Shown here one piece after another: positions 57,978 to 64,000 of a DNA stretch of 64,000 nucleotides (positions within the stretch are counted from its first letter, which is position 1; the number at the start of each line of letters is the position of its first letter). The stretch is from Isoetes taiwanensis (taxonomy: Eukaryota > Streptophyta > Lycopodiopsida > Isoetales > Isoetaceae). A program made the translations under genes and the position numbers. The notes beneath the pieces are model-generated. The model saw only the letters and a list, made by a program, of their open reading frames with translations, was not told the origin of the DNA and searched no databases. The stretch spans positions 19,057,382 through 19,121,381 of the forward strand of contig JAJEKV010000001.1 of NCBI GenBank assembly GCA_021234155.1. Reading direction: 5' to 3'.

Positions 57978-58386
57978 TTATTTTAAACGAGGCGTACCCT
58001 GGACTACTATAGTTGTCGGACTCGTCGATCCTACGATTCAAATCATATGTTGGGGCCTGTAAGCACCTCTCGTTTCGCTTATAGTCATTTATGATTAGAG
58101 CCGACTATGATTTTGAAATATAAAATACGCTTTCGCCTAAGGTTTTGAGGGAATATTGAACCTCTATAAGGCTCGAACCTCTACCAAAATAACTCAATGT
58201 CCTAATAAGACTATAACTAATATACCCAGTGAGCTAATGTGATTATTTTTTTTTTATCTTAAATCTATGTTTTTTTTTATAACAACCATTCAATTGTTTT
58301 AGGATATATAGTCTATGGTTTCAAGAATTATTATTTTTTGCATTCATATCAAATTCCCCTGGGACCCCCTCTTATGTTGCTACATA
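57978..58386 (-). repeat. tRNA-derived SINE, tandem copy 3
   Basis: Third head-to-tail copy, slightly shorter: about 50 bp around the poly-purine part is missing, and GGCTCGAACCTCTACC is at 58,170. Confidence 0.8.
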
Positions 58387-58910
58387 TGGGACCCTCTAAT
58401 AGAGCCTGATCCCTCTAAAATAGCAACAATGAAGGACTACAATTCATGAAAGAAGCTGGAATAGAGCCTGATCCCTCTAAGCTAGCAGCAGTGAAGGACT
58501 AGACGATGTAAAAAATTGTCAAAGAGGTGAGAGCATTTTTAGGACTTGCAGGTTATTATCGAAAGTTTGTTCCTAAGTTTTCAATAATTGCCGATCCTCT
58601 CACATTGTCATTGCAAAAAAAGATATTAAACTTATTTGGACTGATATTTGTTAGGTAATTTCAAAAGCTCAAAGATGCACTAATAAGTGCTTCGATCTTA
58701 AAACTTTCTGAGTGGGAACAACCATTTCAAGTGGTTACGGATGCTTTAGAAAAAGCAATAGGAGATGCAACATGGTAAAGTTCGCACTTATGAATCTCAC
58801 AAGTTGTCGCCAGCCGAGTAGAATTATCCCGTACATGACCTTGAGATGTTAACGATAATCCATGCATTGACGGTATGGAGATATTATTTACTAGTAATAG
58901 TGCCCAGCGT

Positions 58911-59560
58911 TGCTGGGCATAATTTGGGAGCCTGTGTGGACGGAAACCTATTCAGCCCAGACTTCTTTTCATAAATCATATAATAGAAATCAAGCCCAGT
59001 GTTGCTGAAGTATAAAACGTTTTTGTGTATTTAATACCATTTCCTTTTCCTTTGCTTTTCGCTCTATCCCTGTTTCCCCTTTTCCTCATTATCCTACACA
59101 CTTTCCTTTTTCTTTTTCCCTTTTTCTTTTTTTTTTCTTATTTTTAGCACGCCAGCCTAACCAAGCGTGCAACCCTCCTTGCAATTCTAGGCTATCCACG
59201 TAACATGTCCACCTCATAAAAAATTGATGTGGCAATAGTTTCGCCGTCAGATTTGGTTCTTTAAAGATCTATGGCCAAGAAAATTAGAAATTGGGTAAAA
59301 AAAGCACGGAGATAGAAAAGGCCACGAATAGGCCACGAATAACTGCTCGTTATTTTATTTACCTCCGCCACACAGGTCCCCTCCAAGTTCATCAGGCGCT
59401 CACGGTCCTCCCTTATCCGGCAATCTCGAATCTCGAATCTCGAATCGCGCGTGGTAAAAGTTGAAAGAAGAAAGTGTCGGTTTCATTTGGCTATGCTCGA
59501 GAAAGGAAAAATAAGCGACAAAGTTTAATATTTGTAGTTTAGGGTTCGATTCTTCTATCA
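58911..59560. other. No recognisable gene
   Basis: Sequence after the break of the gypsy relic. Pyrimidine-rich at 59,038-59,145. Nothing coding. Confidence 0.4.
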
Positions 59561-61460
59561 GCATTTGGCTAATCTGAGAAGAAGGCCAAAACAAAGGCGG
59601 GCATTTGGTGCTTCCACCAAGCATTTCCTCACCAAAATATTCTTCCACCAGGCGAAGAAGGTTCGCGGCAACAATGCTGTTATATCAAGGTTCTTAATCA
59701 ATCGATTGTTCAAGCTTGCCAACCCTATAGAATCTGCGGGTATGTCTATGTTATTCCCAGCGATTTTGCAGCTTAATTTTTCAGCGGTATAATTGCGGCA
59801 AGGTGTTTCTTTGAAGCATTTAATACCTGGCCGGGCATCTTGAGGCAAGGTTTCAAAGACCAGATTATGATATTCATGAAGTTAAAAGTCTTTGCGGATT
59901 CAAATAAAGACAGGTGCAATTGTTATAACAAGGTATCTTGACTCAGTCTCTGTGATTTTTTGTGGTTATAAAGTCGCGATTTACTTTTGATACTTTTGTT
60001 ATATCGTATCACAAGAGAATGTCTGAGGCAGCCAAATGGCCTTATTGACAATGAAAAAATGCTCTACCTTCATACTTCTGGCTTTGGTGTACATGTATAT
60101 AACTAATATCTTAAATTTACATCATGAGCATGATCTAGAAAATGTTCAATTCGCTGACTCAAAGATTTTGTGGAAAGGATCAAAGATTTTGATCCAACCA
60201 TTTTGGAAAAAAATGCTGAAGCAAGATGAACATGTGCGAGATAGGTTTATTGTCAAGTGGAGTGATATGCAAAGTTGGGAAAGATTGCATGTTTATTTCC
60301 AAGTTTCTTGTTCCCATCCAAAAGGCTTACATAGCTTACAAGCTTTATTTTGCACAAAGGTACCATAAAGCATTGGCGATTTGCAATGATCAGCACCATT
60401 TATCGGATGAAAATCTTGTAGAAAGATTCTTGAAAATCGTAGATCGAGGTCTAAGCTTTTAGGGATTTTTTAGTTGTGTACTTTGGAGCTAACCACGCAA
60501 ATTGTTTTAATCATCTAATACCAGATGTAAAATACTTGAATGGCCTAGATGATTTGATTTATTTAGGTTTGATGATTGAGAAAGCACCAATTTATCAAGT
60601 CCACTCTAACGGATGAGGAAATGTATTAGTTTGTCATCTTTACCGGACTTCTACTTTTCTAACATTCTTAAGGCGGTCTGAATCTATATCCGAGACTCAC
60701 TTGCTCAACTAGAGATGCAATGGAAATACTTTCTTGTTCTTGATGGTGATCTTACACTCTATTCTGCTTTGTGGAGCAAAGTATTAGAGAACTTGTGAGA
60801 GACCACAGAATGGGCTTTTGGTTTTATCATCCTCAGAAATTGCACAATGACTTGCAATATTTTGAATTCATTGATACATATGCTTTATAATATTTAGTCA
60901 AATAAGCATATACATATATATACGTCGAACTTTTCAAGAGATTTCCATATGGCTATGCTCTATTGATGTCACAGAAAGATGGGACATTAATTTGTGGTCA
61001 AGACATTTGTTAATGACACATGCATAATATGAAAGTGACCTTTGCCTTACTAAAGTTTTTCTTCCATGGAATCTCCTACAGCTACCATCTTATGAAATTC
61101 TAGGAATAGCACCTTTCATTGGCAATCTGTTTCTGTCAAAATATCACGTGTTCGGGGAAAACAATGTACTAACTTGTTTGGGTACCAACCATGGACCTGC
61201 GAAACTCGCAGGAAAGATTGGAAAGATTTAGTAAATTATTGGTACTATAGAGATCTGGTCACAAAAAGTGATTACGACCATGATGGACTCCATTTTTAAG
61301 GTTAAAACTGTTTTTGGAAACATTCATAGTAGCGAGTCCGCAAAATATTACATTTTTTCTCAAGAGCGGATTAGGGAGATCTTTGCGGTGAAGATGTACT
61401 ACAAATGCGGGGAATGTAGTATGTGCCCACGGCAACTTTCAAGGTATGTTGGACCATGAT
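59561..61460 (+). CDS. Scattered exon-like frames, unrecognised gene
   Basis: Frames in plus orientation: 59,565-59,792; 60,036-60,368, with a hydrophobic segment FILLALVYMYITNIL near its start and then DRFIVKWSDMQSWERLHVYF; about 60,456-60,606 open for FLVVYFGANHANCFNHLIPD, VKYLNGLDDLIYLGLMIEKA; and 61,268-61,459 with KMYYKCGECSMCPRQL. The third segment reads like real protein, but stops interrupt it. A membrane-anchored protein is possible from the first segment. I recognise no family and cannot give a reliable exon structure; it is probably a decayed gene. Confidence 0.3.
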
Positions 61461-61689
61461 TATCGTTTCTTGGTCATATTTCTTCTCGAGCATACAATAC
61501 ACATGCATTGAGTATGTAAAAAGGTTTTGATAATATGCCACAGCGGTGTTGTATCATGGACCGCCATTATTACCTTGCATGGGAGAAAGATCATTAAGCA
61601 AATCCAAGTTAGGTATTATGCTAGGCGAGGAAGTTTATCCACATAGGCATGCTAGATGTGCAGATCTTGATTGAAGCGACCTCGGTTAA

Positions 61690-62692
61690 ATCAAGATAAT
61701 TGCATGATCATATTTCTAAGTTTGGGTATGGTAATAACATTGTTATTGCAAATGCACTTATGGATATGTATGGGAAATGTGAAAATCTGAAAGGAGGACA
61801 TGCATTATTTGATAATTTGTGCATTTCAAATGCAATTTCTTGGAATAAATGGTTAAATGATGGGGTCATTGAATTATCATGTCCGGACAAAATGACTTTT
61901 TAGCATTTTATCGGCTTGTGGTTATGGTGCTTAGTTGATGAAGGCTGTCATGAAAGGATGGTTTTACTTTAAATATAGACCATTATCATTGCTTAATAGA
62001 CTGGTCTTAGACAATCGGAAAGGCTAGATGAAGTTGAAGATCTTATTAAAACTACAATTATACTTGAAGGTAACTTTATCTCGTGGATGACAATCTTTGG
62101 TGTGGTGATGGATGTTAGATGTAGATCGTAGTGATCATATTGTAGAATATAATCCTCGAATTATAACGGACATGTCTTTCGATGGAATAAGGTCATTTCA
62201 CCCTAATTCTTAGAAGGCAGTCATAATGTAGATGTGCTTTATATTTCACATTGTGTACCAGATCCTTTATTGTAACAGATGCCTTTCAGGCATAAGCAAT
62301 GTCTTTGATAGGATGTTGGATCGGATATTGCATCTTGGAACATAATAGCAAGGGAGTTTGACTTGAGCAGTGACTATAATGGCGTAAATTTGTTTTTGAG
62401 GATATACTACTCCATATTGGTTGTAGTCATCTTTGGTTTGTTTATGAAGGGCACGGAGTATTCTAAGATGATGCTAGTTGATCATAGCATTTACTCAAGC
62501 GTAGATCATTACACCGCATGGTTGATCTTCTTGCCTAATCAAGGCAGGTTATATGATGCCGTAAAATTGCTAACACATTTTCTTATATCCTTCATGCGAA
62601 ACTGGATAACTTTGCTTAGTTCTTTGCCAAGCTTATGGAAAACTGAGCTAGGTCTTTGCTGTGTATTTTCTCGAAAGATCGGACATAGATAG
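61690..62692 (+). pseudogene. Pentatricopeptide-repeat (PPR) protein relic
   Basis: 61,700-61,903 encodes HDHISKFGYGNNIVIANALM then DMYGKCENLKGGHALFDNL and NAISWNKW, a clear PLS-class PPR repeat. Further pieces: QSERLDEVEDLIKTTI near 62,010, ISNVFDRML near 62,290, and 62,363-62,692 with VDHYTAWLIFLPNQGRLYDA then VKLLTHF and KTELGLCC, matching the E-motif region at the C-terminus. Many stops between the pieces. Such proteins act in mitochondria or plastids on RNA; this copy is dead. Confidence 0.65.
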
Positions 62693-64000
62693 ATCTAAAA
62701 GATGCAACATCTTAAGTGTTTATGGCAACTGACTATGCATATAGACACCAAAATCATTCCAAAGGTAGAGGGTGAAGTCCTATGATAGTAGAAACATTTT
62801 CGAAACACAATATTGAGAGAAAGGATAGAAGGCAACTATCGATTGACATATCTTTATTTCAGGGGCTTGTACAAATTCGATCGAGAGCCTTCATCTCTAC
62901 CTATCCCAAAGTTGAAATTTGAATTTTAAAGCCGCATGATAACAAAGGATGATGTAAAAAACTTGATCTATAGAGAGGTAAATTAAAATAATGATTTTAG
63001 AATCTTTCTCTGGATTTTAGTTCTTTCTCTTGGTAAAGCAGCTAGTTATGTCTCTTTAATTCTCTTGACGTAGCATAAATGTTTACTTGTGTTCTCTCAT
63101 ATGGATCATTCATTTATATGGAACTAATGGAATTTGCTTCAATTGTTGAAGAGGCTGCAATTGTGAGGAAAAATGTTTAATGCACGTCAATAGGCTTGTG
63201 CTCAAAGGAGTGGCGTATATTTTCCATTGGCATTCATATAGAAGGTTAGAAGCTCAAAGTCGGACATCCATTGGGGCACTTATGGACATACACATTACGT
63301 AACAATATAAAACTTCTTGTGGCTATCAATGGAAAATAAAGCGAGCAAGGAACTAACAAACTCCAGCTTGGTGCCTTGTTGCAAAATTACATTGCAGTGC
63401 ACACATTGAAGAAAGATGCGATTTAAAAGGAGTTGCTCATGCAAAGTATTGCTTGGTGGAATGGTGATTTTCTCCATTGTGGCTCTTTATGAATCAAGGT
63501 TATAGCGTAGGCATGATATCAAACAAATGGTTGACACATGTATAAAAACATGCAGGAATTCCTCCAGGGAACGGGAACATATAGTAAACTTCACGAAACT
63601 CTTTTCCTCCAAGAAACATGTAGCAAAATTCATAAAACCCTTACTTAGAAAAATTTAAGTCCTTTTTGCAAATGTCCTTCCTAGATTTGAATCCCTATCT
63701 AGATTTGAATCCCTAAATATAAAGATGAACATGATCATCATGATTATTTCAAAGGAGAACTTTATATTTAGTAATTCTACCCATATGTCATGTTTGAGCA
63801 AAAAGCTTAAGAAAAAAGGTGAATAATACAAAATAGCAAGATGGAAATTTTTCATGTTAGTTTTAGTCTACAAGTTGTAACCATACACGTTCAATTTAAC
63901 CTCAAGATAGAAAGTACCTTGTTTGGTCATTCTTTCTTTCTTTCTTTCTATAGTTTTTAGTTTGATCTTGCTTGGCCACAACCCCTGGCGTGCCTTTTTG
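62693..64000. other. No recognisable gene
   Basis: AT-rich, short frames only. GATTTGAATCCCTA is repeated at about 63,685 and 63,703, and a (TTTC)n microsatellite is at 63,929-63,950. Confidence 0.4.

Larger units (their letters stand above)
55691..58910 (+). mobile_element. Ty3/gypsy retrotransposon relic
   Basis: gag: 55,813-56,028 (ATWTEFKKAFEGNFTPPEYK) and 56,021-56,266 (MCARFIKGLYIDI). Protease: VVFLIDRGSF near 56,355-56,385, where the active site normally reads D-S/T-G, so it is mutated. 56,408-56,599 carries the rest of the protease and 56,635-56,856 the linker. Start of reverse transcriptase: about 56,925-57,064 (AELKK, then LDQGSI). After three SINEs it resumes at 58,387-58,910: [35 protein letters not shown] then FSIIADPLT, and HDLEMLTIIHALTVWRYYLL of the RNase H part. 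The central palm with the YVDD-type box is missing. Many stops. Integrase and long terminal repeats were not found. Confidence 0.75.

Overview
The window looks like nuclear DNA of a land plant. It has GT-AG spliced plant genes, pentatricopeptide-repeat (PPR) relics, a plastid-type desaturase and an isopropylmalate isomerase relic, a Ty3/gypsy relic, tRNA-derived SINEs and small inverted-repeat elements, in AT-rich sequence with few genes. The gene types fit a non-seed plant with a large genome (bryophyte, lycophyte or fern) best, but the species cannot be fixed from the sequence.

Layout. 1-2,480: exon-like pieces of an unrecognised gene. About 2,908-11,345: an 8.4-kb DNA transposon with inverted ends lying inside a purine-rich repeat array. 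On the minus strand it encodes a ParB/sulfiredoxin-like domain joined to a beta-class (N4/N6-type) DNA methyltransferase. On the plus strand, divergently, it encodes a DUF7869-type transposase-like protein. Two arrays of an 18-bp palindrome, spaced about 41 bp apart, lie in the space between the two genes and in a methyltransferase intron. This is the most unusual system in the window. 12.3-13.8 kb: SINE head, minisatellite and a GC-rich block. 15.9-17.5 kb: a recent 772-bp tandem duplication. 18.4-19.0 kb: broken 3-isopropylmalate dehydratase large-subunit gene. 20-27.7 kb: repeats and sequence without recognisable genes. 27,700-33,126: a 5.4-kb insertion with an 8-bp target duplication that carries a broken omega-3 desaturase fragment. 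33.2-39.6 kb: an ABCG half-transporter, truncated at its 3' end, with two inverted-repeat elements in or next to it. 42,384-47,557: the only gene that reads intact, a six-exon class-V aminotransferase (634 residues). 48-64 kb: retroposon debris, a reverse-transcriptase scrap, a ferroportin-like exon, two PPR relics, a 922-bp MITE with TTA duplication, and a gypsy relic invaded by three tandem SINEs.

How it fits together. Most of the window is transposons and host-gene fragments in various states of decay. Reading frames in several genes break by one base in short homopolymers, which could be real decay or consensus errors of a long-read assembly. In the 8.4-kb element I infer that the methyltransferase may act on the element itself through the palindrome arrays; the sequence shows the arrangement, not the activity.
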